Below, in pieces: positions 18,401 to 27,284 of a DNA stretch of 64,000 nt (positions are counted from its first letter, which is position 1; every line of letters starts with the position of its first letter). The notes under the pieces were generated by a model. That model did not search any database and had not been told where the DNA came from. It saw nothing but the letters and a program-made list of their open reading frames with translations. This DNA comes from a bacterium. GTDB taxonomy: Bacteria > Elusimicrobiota > Elusimicrobia > UBA1565 > UBA9628. The translations under genes were made by a program, and so were the position numbers. The stretch covers positions 390,808 to 454,807 of the forward strand of contig JAKAQO010000001.1 in assembly GCA_021822495.1 (NCBI GenBank), written 5' to 3'.

Positions 18401-20064
18401 ATCAGAGCCTTCCCCCTTTAAAGCCCTTGCATGCTCCGCGTGGAGCTAAAATTTCCTGCAAGGGTTGGCAACAAGAAGCGGCTCTCCGCATGCTTCACAA
18501 TAACCTCGACCCTGATGTCGCTGAACGCCCCGAGGAGTTGGTGGTCTATGGAGGCCGGGGAAAAGCGGCAAGAAATTGGCCGGCTTTTCACGCGATTGTT
18601 CGCTCCCTCAAAGCGCTCAAAAACGACGAAACCCTGCTGATTCAATCGGGAAAACCAGTGGGGGTTTTTCGCACACACCCCTATTCCCCAAGGGTTCTTA
18701 TTGCCAATTCAAACCTGGTTGGGCATTGGGCCAACTGGGAAACTTTTGACGCTCTTGAGAAAAAAGGCCTCATGATGTTTGGTCAAATGACCGCGGGATC
18801 CTGGATTTATATAGGAAGCCAGGGAATTATCCAGGGAACCTATGAGACTTTTGCCGCCGCGGCGCAAAAATATTTTAACGGAAGCCTCAAAAACCGTCTC
18901 GTCGTCACCGCCGGTCTTGGAGGAATGGGCGGGGCCCAACCCTTGGCCGCGACGATGAACGGAGGGGCTATGCTCGCTGTCGAGGTGGACCCCAGAAGAA
19001 TTGAGATGCGGCTTAAAACTCGATATCTGGATGAGACGGAAACCAATTTAGACCGCGCCCTATCTAAAATTCTCAAAGCCAAGGAAAGAGGAGACGCCTT
19101 GAGCCTGGGGCTTTTAGGAAATGCCGCCGAGATTATTCCGGAACTGGCCCGGCGCAAAGTCCCCATCGACATTCTCACCGATCAAACTTCCGCCCATGAT
19201 CCGATGTTTGGATACATCCCTAAAAATTTAAACCTTGATGAAGCGGCCGCTTTAAGAAAATCAAATCCGGAGGACTATCTCAAACGCGTGAGGGAATCGG
19301 CCGCCGAACACGTGCGCGGAATGTTGGAAATCAAGCGCCAGGGAGCCGTGACTTTTGACTACGGAAATAATATCCGAACCCTAGCGACTCAAGGCGGCAT
19401 TAAAAACGCCTACGATATTCCGGGATTTGTCCCTGAATTCATCCGTCCGCTTTTTTGCGAAGGCAAAGGTCCTTTCCGCTGGGCCGCTCTTTCCGGCGAT
19501 CCGAAAGATATCGCCGCGACCGACGCGGAAGTCAGGCGGCTTTTTCCGCATAATAAATCGTTGATGCGTTGGATGGACCTCGCCTCAAAAAAAATCGCCT
19601 TTCAAGGTCTTCCGGCGCGCATTTGCTGGCTGGGGCTTGGCGAAAGAGCGGAAATGGGACTGCGAATTAATGAGATGGTCCGGAAAGGAAAAGTCAAAGC
19701 CCCCATCGTCATGGGACGCGATCATCTCGACACGGGTTCCGTCGCAAGCCCCTATCGCGAAACGGAAGCGATGAAAGACGGTTCTGATGCCGTCGCCGAC
19801 TGGCCCATTCTCAACGCCCTTTTAAACACCGCCTCCGGAGCCTCCTGGGTCAGCTTTCACCACGGAGGGGGCGTTGGCATGGGATATGCGCTCCACGCCG
19901 GTCAAGTCACCGTCGCCGATGGAACCAAGGACATGGACGCCCGCATCGAACGTGTTCTCACCAACGATCCGGCCCTGGGTGTTGTTCGTCACCTTGACGC
20001 GGGATATGAACAAGCGCAAAAAACCGCGCGCCGGCAGAAGCTCAAAATCCCCCAAATTAATTAG
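18397..20064 (+). CDS. hutU: Urocanate hydratase
   Basis: Second step of histidine breakdown: converts urocanate to imidazolonepropionate using tightly bound NAD+. The 555-residue length is normal. Visible family blocks are [15 protein letters not shown], the glycine-rich [21 protein letters not shown] that binds [14 protein letters not shown] with the active-site Cys, and [18 protein letters not shown] near the end. The GTG start overlaps the preceding stop. No hutH, hutI or hutG is in the window, so the rest of the pathway lies elsewhere or is missing. Confidence 0.95.
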   Translation: MNQSLPPLKPLHAPRGAKISCKGWQQEAALRMLHNNLDPDVAERPEELVVYGGRGKAARNWPAFHAIVRSLKALKNDETLLIQSGKPVGVFRTHPYSPRVLIANSNLVGHWANWETFDALEKKGLMMFGQMTAGSWIYIGSQGIIQGTYETFAAAAQKYFNGSLKNRLVVTAGLGGMGGAQPLAATMNGGAMLAVEVDPRRIEMRLKTRYLDETETNLDRALSKILKAKERGDALSLGLLGNAAEIIPELARRKVPIDILTDQTSAHDPMFGYIPKNLNLDEAAALRKSNPEDYLKRVRESAAEHVRGMLEIKRQGAVTFDYGNNIRTLATQGGIKNAYDIPGFVPEFIRPLFCEGKGPFRWAALSGDPKDIAATDAEVRRLFPHNKSLMRWMDLASKKIAFQGLPARICWLGLGERAEMGLRINEMVRKGKVKAPIVMGRDHLDTGSVASPYRETEAMKDGSDAVADWPILNALLNTASGASWVSFHHGGGVGMGYALHAGQVTVADGTKDMDARIERVLTNDPALGVVRHLDAGYEQAQKTARRQKLKIPQIN

Positions 20065-20133
20065 AATTCCTGACTTATTTGATATCTTTTCCAAAAAATG
20101 TAAAATAAGAGCAGATTATATTTAGGAGGAAGT

Positions 20134-20700
20134 ATGAATCGTTTAAAAATAATCGCCGTGTCTTTGCTCGCCGTTCTTGCCGTTGCCACAGCCGCCTCAG
20201 CAAAATATAAGCCGACGGTTAAAGCCGATGTCGGCATTTACCCTAATGATTTCGGGGCGACCACCATCGACGTGTCCCATTATCCGCCCAAAATGAAGCT
20301 TTACTACAAAGTTTTCTCTCAAAAATGCCAGGCCTGCCACACCATCGCGCGGCCCATTAATTCTCAGTTTTTAGAATTAACCGCCGATGAAATAGCCGCC
20401 GCTAAAAAAACCCAACCGGAAATTTTCAAGGTGGGCCCCAACATCATTAAAGCGGAACCTAAAATTTGGAGCCGTTATGTCCACCGGATGATGTCTAAGC
20501 CCGGTTGCCCCGTCAAACAAGACGGAAAGAAAATCTGGGAGTTTCTGGTTTTCGATTCCAAACAACGCAAAATGGGGAAGAATCTTAAGTCTTGGATCGC
20601 CAACCGCACAAAGCTCTTGAACAACTTTAAGAAACTTTATCCCAAAGACTATCAACACTTGGTTTCAAACGGTTCCCTTCAACCGATCGGGGGGAAATAA
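20134..20700 (+). CDS. Periplasmic mono-haem c-type cytochrome
   Basis: A 188-residue exported protein with a strong ribosome-binding site (AGGAGG at 20124-20129) and a signal peptide (MNRLKIIAVSLLAVLAVATAASA). One haem-binding motif, CQACH, lies near residue 66. YVHRMMSKPGC downstream offers candidate distal Met ligands, and WEFLVFDSK fits the C-terminal helix of small class I cytochromes. The overall pattern recalls the c-551-like cytochromes described with green-sulphur-bacterial reaction centres, but that is a loose resemblance. tatA begins 1 nt after the stop, so the two are co-transcribed. Confidence 0.78.
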   Translation: MNRLKIIAVSLLAVLAVATAASAKYKPTVKADVGIYPNDFGATTIDVSHYPPKMKLYYKVFSQKCQACHTIARPINSQFLELTADEIAAAKKTQPEIFKVGPNIIKAEPKIWSRYVHRMMSKPGCPVKQDGKKIWEFLVFDSKQRKMGKNLKSWIANRTKLLNNFKKLYPKDYQHLVSNGSLQPIGGK

Positions 20701-20701
20701 T

Positions 20702-20911
20702 ATGCCTGATTTAAGTTTTGGAGAAATTCTTGTTGTTTTAGTGGTGGGGCTCATTCTCTTTGGACCAGGACGCATCACCGAGGCGGCCAAAGCCCTTGGA
20801 AAGTCCATGGGGGCTTTCAAGCAGGGCCTTCGGGAAGGAATGGAACCGCTCAACGCCGTGGATAAAAAACCGGAAGAAAAGCCCGCCCTTCCGGAACCGC
20901 CCAAAGCCTAG
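20702..20911 (+). CDS. tatA: Sec-independent translocase component TatA/TatE
   Basis: Pore-forming component of the twin-arginine translocation system. In its 69 residues it has the TatA layout: a short periplasmic start, one transmembrane helix (LSFGEILVVLVVGLILFGPGR) with the conserved FGPGR/FG hinge, an amphipathic helix (EAAKALGKSMGAFKQGLREG) and an acidic, Pro-rich tail. tatC is not in the window. It directly follows the cytochrome gene. Confidence 0.9.
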   Translation: MPDLSFGEILVVLVVGLILFGPGRITEAAKALGKSMGAFKQGLREGMEPLNAVDKKPEEKPALPEPPKA

Positions 20912-20921
20912 GGCTCGGGCG

Positions 20922-21326
20922 TTAGGAATTCCAGTAATTCTTTAAATCAAGGCCTGATTTCGGCGCTTTTTCTTCAACTCGTAATGAGTCAATTAGAGCC
21001 TTAAGGGCTTCTTCCTTACGCGAACTCAAAAGGAAAGAAAGACCGTAAAAATTTCCAACAGACGCGGAACTTGCGTCTTTTTTCCAAGCGACTCGAACAT
21101 CAAAACTCAGTTTGCGATCATGATGAGAGAATTTAAGCTGATAGTTTTCCCGAACCTGAAGAATGACCGGAGAAACGATGCGAGCTCCCCCCATTCCAAG
21201 ATCAACAATGACCGCCTCCCCTAAGCGCGGACGCAACATGGATTTATACACCAAGGCCTCGATGCGGCAAGGAAACCTTTGATGCCCGCGCCTTGATGGC
21301 GATGAAGATGAGCGGGAAAACTCCAT
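20922..21326 (-). CDS. PilZ-domain protein (candidate c-di-GMP effector)
   Basis: A 134-residue single-domain protein. RGHQR (RxxxR) near the N-terminus and DLGMGGARI about 35 residues later correspond to the two c-di-GMP-binding motifs of PilZ; the second has Gly in place of the usual Ser. FDVRVAWKKD and GLSFLLSS follow as in the PilZ beta-barrel. It points to c-di-GMP signalling in this organism, in line with the riboswitch at 9982. The left copy of the 1250-bp duplication begins inside the 5' part of this gene (21254), and the second copy carries only that 5' fragment. Confidence 0.78.
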   Translation of the reverse strand: MEFSRSSSSPSRRGHQRFPCRIEALVYKSMLRPRLGEAVIVDLGMGGARIVSPVILQVRENYQLKFSHHDRKLSFDVRVAWKKDASSASVGNFYGLSFLLSSRKEEALKALIDSLRVEEKAPKSGLDLKNYWNS

Positions 21327-21356
21327 AGCCGTATTTTATAGAATTTATGGACCTTC

Positions 21357-22274
21357 ATGAACCCGATTCTTTCCCTGCTTCTTTGGATCATCCTAAGTTG
21401 CGCGGGATTCATCGTCTCATTGCTGCCTAGGCCGGTGGAAATAAAGACGGGGAAGATTCTTGGCCGATTCTTGTTATTCATTGGGGGATACCGCAAACGC
21501 ATTGCCGTTGAGAACATCAACCGCTGTCTTCCGGAATTGTCTCCCTCCGAAAGGGAAGAACTCCTTCAAAAGAATTTTGAGCACTACGGAATTCTCGCTC
21601 TAGAGCTTCTCCATATGTTTTCTCCTTTTCCCGGCCACTATTTAAAATACGTTCGAAAAATATCCTCCGTTGAAGGTCTTGAAAATTGGCAAAAAGCCCA
21701 TAAACAGGGGCACGGGGTTCTCTTTATTTCGGCTCATCTGGCCAACTGGGAAATTATGGCGGTCATCGCGGCTCTTAATGGAGTTCCGGTGACTATCATT
21801 ACTCGGCAGCTTAAACCCGCATGGTTGGATAAAAAAATTACCTCTTTACGGTCTTTGGCCGGATGCGGCTCGGCATACAAAGATCAACGTCTGACCGCCG
21901 TCTTAAAAGGGCTCCGAAACCAAAAATCCATTGGTTTTGTTTTGGATCAGTATATCGCGCCGCCGGCTGGCATTGCCGTTAAATTCTTTACCGCCCAGGT
22001 TCACACTTTGGGGGTTTTTGGGCTTTTCTCCAAACGGACCAAAGCCCCCATTGTTCCGGTCTTTCAAACGCGCGATGAAAAAGGGGTCATCCACGTCGTT
22101 TTCGAACCCGCCATTAATCCTGATGAAATTCCGGAAGATACAAAGGATTTTACCCAAGCTTTGTCTCTTAAGGTAGAAGGCTGGATTCGGAAAAACCCGG
22201 CCCAATGGCTGTGGGTTCACCGTCGCTTTAAAAACGCGACTTGGGAAAACCAAGAACTGCCGGCTACGCCTTAG
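21357..22274 (+). CDS. Lipid A acyltransferase, LpxL/HtrB family, copy 1
   Basis: Inner-membrane-associated enzyme expected to add a secondary acyl chain to lipid A. The 305 residues start with a hydrophobic anchor (ILSLLLWIILSCAGFIVSLL). The catalytic HX4E motif is in SAHLANWEIMA (about residue 125), and FVLDQYIAPPAG and PAQWLWVHRRFK near the end are the other conserved blocks. A near-identical paralogue follows at 22691, about 88 per cent identical by eye. Regulation is not evident; the two genes sit in a tandem duplication. Confidence 0.88.
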   Translation: MNPILSLLLWIILSCAGFIVSLLPRPVEIKTGKILGRFLLFIGGYRKRIAVENINRCLPELSPSEREELLQKNFEHYGILALELLHMFSPFPGHYLKYVRKISSVEGLENWQKAHKQGHGVLFISAHLANWEIMAVIAALNGVPVTIITRQLKPAWLDKKITSLRSLAGCGSAYKDQRLTAVLKGLRNQKSIGFVLDQYIAPPAGIAVKFFTAQVHTLGVFGLFSKRTKAPIVPVFQTRDEKGVIHVVFEPAINPDEIPEDTKDFTQALSLKVEGWIRKNPAQWLWVHRRFKNATWENQELPATP

Positions 22275-22503
22275 GGCTAATTTCTTTCGACAAAACTTTC
22301 CCGTCTGCGCTAATTTCGTAAATCCAAGGCTGTCCCGTCGCAATCTCAACAGAGACAATTTTTTCTGGAGATAAATTCTCTAAAAACATGATCGCCGAGC
22401 GCAGGCTGTTTCCATGCGCGACGACTAAAACATTCTTCCCTTTTTGAACTTCCGGAATCACCTTGGACTGAAAATAAGGGAGCGCCCTTGCCGCCGTATC
22501 CTT
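22264..22503 (-). pseudogene. gpmA 3' fragment left by the duplication
   Basis: Encodes only the C-terminal part of phosphoglycerate mutase (VAHGNSLRSAIMFLEN onward), nearly identical to the complete gene at 23598-24212. The similarity stops abruptly at 22503, where the inverted-repeat element starts. It has no N-terminal RHG catalytic motif and no start signal, so it is not functional. Confidence 0.88.
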
Positions 22504-22587
22504 CCCGACTTCCGCAACGGGACACCCATTTTACAATACCCTCTCGTCGATAATGGGATCGGTTTTTAGACGCTTGCGGAAGTCGGG
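22504..22587. mobile_element. 84-bp inverted-repeat element at the duplication junction (MITE/REP-like)
   Basis: The ends are perfect 14-bp inverted repeats: CCCGACTTCCGCAA (22504-22517) and TTGCGGAAGTCGGG (22574-22587). Inside is a second pair, CCCATT (22527-22532) and AATGGG (22552-22557). It fills precisely the gap between the two 1250-bp copies, with nothing left over. It encodes no protein. Confidence 0.65.
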
Positions 22588-23837
22588 AGGCCTCAATACG
22601 ACAAGGAAACCTTTGATGCCCGCGCCTCGATGGCGATGAAAGTTAGCGGGAAAACTCCATAGCCGTATTTTATAGAATTTATAAACCTTCATGAACCCGA
22701 TTCTTTCCCTGCTTCTCTGGACTATCCTAACCGGCGCGGGTTTCATCGTCTCATTTTTTCCGCGAACGCTGGAAATGAGACTTGGAAAAGCCCTGGGGCG
22801 TTTTTTGTTATTTGTCGGCGGTTCCCGCAGGCGTATCGCTATTGAAAATATCAAGCGATGTCTTCCAGAATTATCTCCTTTTGAAAGAACGGCTCTCCTC
22901 AAGAAAAACTTCGAGCATTATGGAATTCTCGCTTTAGAGCTTCTCCATATTTTTTCTCCTTTTCCCGGCCACTATTTAAAGTATGTTCGAAAAATAGTCT
23001 CCGTTGAAGGTCTTGAAAATTGGCAAAAAGCCCATGAACAGGGGCACGGGGTTCTCTTTATGTCGACTCATCTGGCCAATTGGGAAATCCCATCAATTAT
23101 CGCCGCTCTTAAGGGAGTGCCGGTCACCGTCATCACTCGGCAACTTAAACCCGCATGGCTGGATAAAAAAATTACCTCTTTACGGTCTTTAGCCGGATGC
23201 GGCTCGGCATACAAAGATCAACGTCTGACCGCCGTCTTAAAAGGACTCCATAATCAAAAATCCATTTGCTTTGTTTTGGATCAGTATATCGCCCCGCCGG
23301 CTGGCATTGCCGTTAAATTTTTTACGGCCCAGGTTCACACCTTCGGAGTGTTCGGGCTTTTCTCCAAACGAGCCAAAGCCCCCATTGTTCCGGTCTTTCA
23401 AACGCGCGATGAAAAGGGAATTATTCACGTCGTCCTCGAGCCGGCGATTAACCCCGAGGAAATTCCAGAAGACCCCAAGGAATTTACCCAGGCTTTATCT
23501 CTCAAGGTAGAAGGTTGGATTCGGAAAAACCCGTCGCAATGGCTTTGGGTTCACCGGCGCTTTAAACACGCAATTTGGGAAAACCAGGAACTGCCGGCTA
23601 CGCCTTAGGGCTAATTTCTTTCGACAAAACTTTCCCGTCTGCGCTAATTTCGTAAATCCAAGGCTGTCCCGTCGCAATCTCAACAGAGACAATTTTTTCT
23701 GGAGATAAATTCTCTAAAAACATGATCGCCGAGCGCAGACTGTTTCCATGCGCGACGACTAAAACATTCTTCCCTTTTTGAACTTCCGGCATCACCTTGG
23801 ACTGAAAATAAGGGAGCGCCCTTGCCGCCGTATCCTT
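22588..23837. repeat. Direct duplication, right copy (1250 bp)
   Basis: Counterpart of 21254-22503. The right boundary lies inside the complete gpmA gene, so this copy is continuous with the intact locus and the left copy carries the truncated gpmA. Conversely, the intact PilZ gene belongs to the left copy, while this copy has only its 5' end (22588-22660). Confidence 0.9.
22691..23608 (+). CDS. Lipid A acyltransferase, LpxL/HtrB family, copy 2
   Basis: Same length (305 residues) and architecture as copy 1, with the catalytic HX4E in STHLANWEIPS. The two differ mainly in residues 15-60 (for example FFPRTLEMRLGKALG against LLPRPVEIKTGKILG). The central and C-terminal parts, including FVLDQYIAPPAGIAVKFF, are nearly the same. 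One copy may add the lauroyl and the other the myristoyl-type chain, as LpxL and LpxM do; that is inference. The end overlaps gpmA (opposite strand) by 11 nt. Confidence 0.88.
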   Translation: MNPILSLLLWTILTGAGFIVSFFPRTLEMRLGKALGRFLLFVGGSRRRIAIENIKRCLPELSPFERTALLKKNFEHYGILALELLHIFSPFPGHYLKYVRKIVSVEGLENWQKAHEQGHGVLFMSTHLANWEIPSIIAALKGVPVTVITRQLKPAWLDKKITSLRSLAGCGSAYKDQRLTAVLKGLHNQKSICFVLDQYIAPPAGIAVKFFTAQVHTFGVFGLFSKRAKAPIVPVFQTRDEKGIIHVVLEPAINPEEIPEDPKEFTQALSLKVEGWIRKNPSQWLWVHRRFKHAIWENQELPATP

Positions 23838-24212
23838 GAGACTTTCTCCATTGGGAGGTTGAACATCATAAGACCGCCGCCAGAGATGAACCTGCGAATC
23901 GCCGTATTTTTTCGCGGTCTCCGCCTTATTTAAGCCCTGCAAATCGCCGTAATGCCTCTCATTGAGCGCCGGGTCTTTAAATATGGGAATATCAGTTAAT
24001 TGGATTTCTTCCAATATAATCTTGAGGGTCTCCTGGGCGCGTTTAAGAGCCGAAGTAAAAGCCGCGTCAAAACGAAGGCCCTTAAGTTGAAGGCCGGCGA
24101 AATGGGCTTCCTGCCGCCCTTTAACGCTTAGCTCAATATCCACCCAACCGGTAAACCGGTTTTCTAAATTCCACAAAGACTCTCCGTGCCGAACCAGAAC
24201 CAATTTAGACAC
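23598..24212 (-). CDS. gpmA: 2,3-bisphosphoglycerate-dependent phosphoglycerate mutase
   Basis: Glycolytic interconversion of 3- and 2-phosphoglycerate. It starts LVLVRHGESLWN, with the phosphorylated histidine, followed by RFTGWVDIELSVKG, the catalytic Glu in DPALNERHYGDLQG and the second His in VVAHGNSLRS. The 204 residues are slightly shorter than typical dPGM (about 230-250) but all catalytic residues are present. The start overlaps the stop of the response-regulator gene by 8 nt. Confidence 0.93.
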   Translation of the reverse strand: MSKLVLVRHGESLWNLENRFTGWVDIELSVKGRQEAHFAGLQLKGLRFDAAFTSALKRAQETLKIILEEIQLTDIPIFKDPALNERHYGDLQGLNKAETAKKYGDSQVHLWRRSYDVQPPNGESLKDTAARALPYFQSKVMPEVQKGKNVLVVAHGNSLRSAIMFLENLSPEKIVSVEIATGQPWIYEISADGKVLSKEISPKA

Positions 24213-24582
24213 TTTTTTCTCTCAACATCCTATTAATGACCTTTCGAAGTTCCTTGATATCAATGGGTTTCGGCAAAAAACAACAATCTCCCGACTCGCA
24301 GGTTTCGGAAAAAATATCAGCCTGGGAAGCCTGTCCGCTCATGAAAATGACGGGAGTTTTAGAACTGGAGAGGTTTCTCCTTAAATTTTCAAAAAGATGC
24401 GCCCCATTGGCTCCCGGCATATGGAAATCAAGAATGATGAGTTCAGGAACCATTTCCCGCGCTTTCTTCATTCCTTGAGCGGCGTCGGAAGCGGTCTCAA
24501 CCTCATGCCCGTCCACGAGCAAGATATCTTTTACGACGCTGACAATTTCAAAGTCATCGTCCACAATTAAGATTCTCGCCAT
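24205..24582 (-). CDS. Single-domain response regulator (CheY-like)
   Basis: A 125-residue receiver domain with no output domain. It shows the acidic pair in ILIVDDDFEI, the phospho-acceptor Asp in LIILDFHMPGANG, a conserved Ser/Thr-type position in PVIFMSGQ and the Lys in FLPKPID. Three Cys cluster in ETCESGDCCFLPKP, which is unusual for a receiver and might sense redox state; that is speculation. No histidine kinase is nearby. It precedes gpmA in the same operon. Confidence 0.88.
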   Translation of the reverse strand: MARILIVDDDFEIVSVVKDILLVDGHEVETASDAAQGMKKAREMVPELIILDFHMPGANGAHLFENLRRNLSSSKTPVIFMSGQASQADIFSETCESGDCCFLPKPIDIKELRKVINRMLREKSV

Positions 24583-24609
24583 GGATTTAAAACGCCTCTT
24601 AAGATTAGT

Positions 24610-26682
24610 TTACTTAATTTGGGCAATCCAAACCTCGTTTCCGTCGGTGTAGACGCGCTTCATCCGATGCGCGATAAAACGCGCGGCGCGAAGACGTTCC
24701 TGGGGGCTCCAAGGATCCGCCCAAGAAAACCCGGAGTTTCCTCTCAAATAGGAATCGTTGGCCATAAAATAAGTAATTCCCAAGGAATGGAGACGTCGGG
24801 CTATATCCTTCCCATTACGACTCTGGGCGACCAATTCATGCCATAACTCATGATCCCAGGGCGTCGAAGCGATGAATTTTCGATTGAGATAAAAAGTCCG
24901 AAATTCATCAAAGACCAATATCGTCGAATTTCTAGGGATATGTTGATTGGCATAAACTTCCGCATCATAAGGAGAATCATGCAAAATCGCGTCGACATAG
25001 TCATCCTGGGACGTTTGTCCGCTTAAATATCCCCAGGGACGCTTGTGAGTATTTTGAATATAAATCATACGCGCGCCTTGTTCCAAAAAAGCGAATCCCA
25101 AGGGAATCAGTAAAAGAGAGCGCCATTTTCCCCCCTCAAGCGCCTCGGACACAATCCATCCAAACAAAAGACCCGTTAAAGCAAGCCCCGCGACAAAATA
25201 GCGGGTCATGTGAATGGGGATGAGCACCCACAAAAGCCAATAAGAAATGCAAAAGAAAAACAGGCGCGTAAGCCACGGAGACATTTTTTTATGAAGACTT
25301 AAAAAAGACAGCGGAAAAGCGGCAAGAAAAGCCGCCCCTAAATCATGATTGTAATCGTTATATCTCACGCACAAACGCCACGGAAGTTTGAGGACATCGC
25401 TAAAGTTTTTCAGGGGAAAATAATCCACAATTCCCCGGCCCACCGAATAATCCACCAGCGGTTTGTAATGCCCCAGGAAAAAGAAGTTCCGGCTTTGAAT
25501 AAACCGGCTTAAAAGCGGCGTCAAGGGGTTTCCCGTCCGCCAGAAATTCCAAGCCATGGTCGGCAAAAAAAGAACCGTAGACGCGCCCAAAAAAATAAGC
25601 GCATCATTGAAATGGGGAGACTTTTTGCTTAAAGAATAGAACGCGACGAATGCGCAGGCAACCCCAAATCCCGGCAAAGCCGTATATTTGGAACTTAAGG
25701 CCAAACCCCAGAAGATAGCGCTTAAAAAAAGAAAAAATCGGTCTTTGAAATCCGCCCATTCAAGAAGTAAAAAAATTCCCAGAAGCTCGTAAAAACCCGT
25801 TCCCAAGTCGGCGACCGCGTTTCGCATTTGATTGCCAAAAACGGGAATCAGAAAAAAGAAAGAAGCCCCCCACAGAGCCGCACGCGAACCAACTCTCTCC
25901 CGAGCGAAGAAATAGAGGGTCAGAACGCCAAGAACCCCAAACGCGAAAGAAAAGAGTTTGGATACAATCGGGCCTCCGGACAAAAGCCCCAGGGTAAAAA
26001 GAAGGGATATATTTTTAGGAAGATAGGATAAATGATTAAACGGCGTATTGACCAAGGCATGACTAATCACATAAAGCTTCGGAAGAGCGAGTTGATAATC
26101 CATCTCATCAAAAGAAGTCGGGGGCAACAACGCTCCCGAGAAATGGAAAATTAAAACCAGCGCGCTCAAGCCCAAGAGAAAAAAAGTTTCGGGTTCTTGA
26201 GCCTTCCAGGAAGTCTTAAAAAAATTTCCAAAATCCAATCTTAAACTTACGCTCTCGAACTCAAAAAAACTCAAGGCTAAGGATCCTAAGCCTAATCCAA
26301 GAACGCAAACCGGATAGAGTAGATGAAAAATTCCCAAGACAAAGACAGATAAAGACAAAGCCCCCAGCCCCAAACCCGGAGCCATCAATAATTTTTGCGC
26401 CATGGAAAAACGGGAGGCTTTTATACGGCGAAGAAAAGAAAAACCAAGCAAGGACGCCATAAAAAACCAGGCTCCAAAAACCAAAACCGATAGAAAGCTC
26501 GTCATAAAAACGCCCGTAAAGGAGCGGAAAGAAAAGGGGCCACTGACCGGAGACCAGGAAAACGAGTGAAAGAATTTTCCCGGGGTCAGAAAAACGCCGG
26601 TTTTGCGCTGATACAGCCAAAGAAGAAAAGAAGAAAAAAGAAAAATAAAAACCGTCAGGACATTTCCCAATTTGGCTTTCAC
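24610..26682 (-). CDS. Polytopic GT39-like glycosyltransferase
   Basis: A 690-residue inner-membrane protein with about a dozen transmembrane segments and a soluble C-terminal domain of about 150 residues. The segment PTSFDEMDYQLALPKLYV after the first helices resembles the acidic DE/DD loop of lipid-linked glycosyltransferases (PMT/ArnT superfamily). The C-terminal part contains NSTILVFDEFRTFYLNR and a final WIAQIK. It probably transfers a sugar from a polyprenyl carrier on the periplasmic face. Acceptor unknown. It is divergent from the lptE-like gene. Confidence 0.75.
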   Translation of the reverse strand: MKAKLGNVLTVFIFLFSSFLLWLYQRKTGVFLTPGKFFHSFSWSPVSGPFSFRSFTGVFMTSFLSVLVFGAWFFMASLLGFSFLRRIKASRFSMAQKLLMAPGLGLGALSLSVFVLGIFHLLYPVCVLGLGLGSLALSFFEFESVSLRLDFGNFFKTSWKAQEPETFFLLGLSALVLIFHFSGALLPPTSFDEMDYQLALPKLYVISHALVNTPFNHLSYLPKNISLLFTLGLLSGGPIVSKLFSFAFGVLGVLTLYFFARERVGSRAALWGASFFFLIPVFGNQMRNAVADLGTGFYELLGIFLLLEWADFKDRFFLFLSAIFWGLALSSKYTALPGFGVACAFVAFYSLSKKSPHFNDALIFLGASTVLFLPTMAWNFWRTGNPLTPLLSRFIQSRNFFFLGHYKPLVDYSVGRGIVDYFPLKNFSDVLKLPWRLCVRYNDYNHDLGAAFLAAFPLSFLSLHKKMSPWLTRLFFFCISYWLLWVLIPIHMTRYFVAGLALTGLLFGWIVSEALEGGKWRSLLLIPLGFAFLEQGARMIYIQNTHKRPWGYLSGQTSQDDYVDAILHDSPYDAEVYANQHIPRNSTILVFDEFRTFYLNRKFIASTPWDHELWHELVAQSRNGKDIARRLHSLGITYFMANDSYLRGNSGFSWADPWSPQERLRAARFIAHRMKRVYTDGNEVWIAQIK

Positions 26683-26706
26683 GATTTCAGTTTATCATGT
26701 TTGTTG

Positions 26707-26712
26707 TATAAT
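26707..26712 (+). promoter_or_regulatory. -10 element (TATAAT) of the lptE-like gene
   Basis: A perfect TATAAT ends 8 nt before the ATG at 26721. No convincing -35 and no ribosome-binding site is seen, so the mRNA may be leaderless or nearly so. Confidence 0.5.
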
Positions 26713-26720
26713 AAGCCGTT

Positions 26721-27269
26721 ATGAAAAAAATTCTCGCCGTTAGCTTCGCCCTAGTCTCCGCTCTCGCTTTTTCCGGTTGTTTATGTTTATTTCATAAGCC
26801 CAAACCGCCCAATGGTCACTCAATTTTCATAGACACGGTTCGCAATAAAACCCAACAGTTCGGCCTTGAAGACGCCCTCCAAACCGCCATGCAGAATCAG
26901 CTGCTCGATGAGGGCTACAAAATTGGAACCCACGGAAAATCTCAAGGGATACTCACTATTACCCTTGAAACTTATTTGCTCATTCCCACTCAAACCGGAG
27001 CGAATTTGGTCCCGACCGCCTATCAGCTGACTATTACCGCTCACGCGGTCCTTAAAGACCCCCAAACAGGGAAAGTTCTCTGGTCAAACAACAATCTTCA
27101 AGGAGTCGAGCCTTACGCCGCCTTTAATATGCCGGGCGGCATGACCGAACAACAAGCCCAGGGAGTCATTTGGGATATGATGACCCGCTACATTGTCGCT
27201 GGAGTTGACAGCTATTTCACGCCCAAAAAGAAAAAAACAAAAACCCCAGCCTCGGCTACGACAAAATAG
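26721..27269 (+). CDS. LptE-like LPS-assembly lipoprotein
   Basis: A 182-residue lipoprotein: the signal ends in ALAFSGC, the lipobox. The mature chain begins GHSIFIDTVRNKTQQFGLEDALQTA, followed by LLDEGYKI and repeated beta-strands (LTITLETYLL, AYQLTITAHAVL), the fold pattern of LptE, the plug of the outer-membrane LPS translocon LptDE. LptE is poorly conserved, so the call rests on this pattern and on the LPS-rich setting. lptD is not in the window. The Lys-rich tail (KKKKTKTPAS) is unusual. Confidence 0.65.
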   Translation: MKKILAVSFALVSALAFSGCLCLFHKPKPPNGHSIFIDTVRNKTQQFGLEDALQTAMQNQLLDEGYKIGTHGKSQGILTITLETYLLIPTQTGANLVPTAYQLTITAHAVLKDPQTGKVLWSNNNLQGVEPYAAFNMPGGMTEQQAQGVIWDMMTRYIVAGVDSYFTPKKKKTKTPASATTK

Positions 27270-27284
27270 CGGAAGGCTCATTTT

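Larger units (their letters stand above)
21254..22503. repeat. Direct duplication, left copy (1250 bp)
   Basis: Pairs with 22588-23837 at a constant offset of 1334 bp with no indel that I can find. It contains the first codons of the PilZ gene, a complete acyltransferase gene and the last 240 bp of gpmA. Divergence is uneven: the 5' part of the acyltransferase differs strongly, the central-to-3' part only slightly, and the gpmA part by about two bases. Confidence 0.9.
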
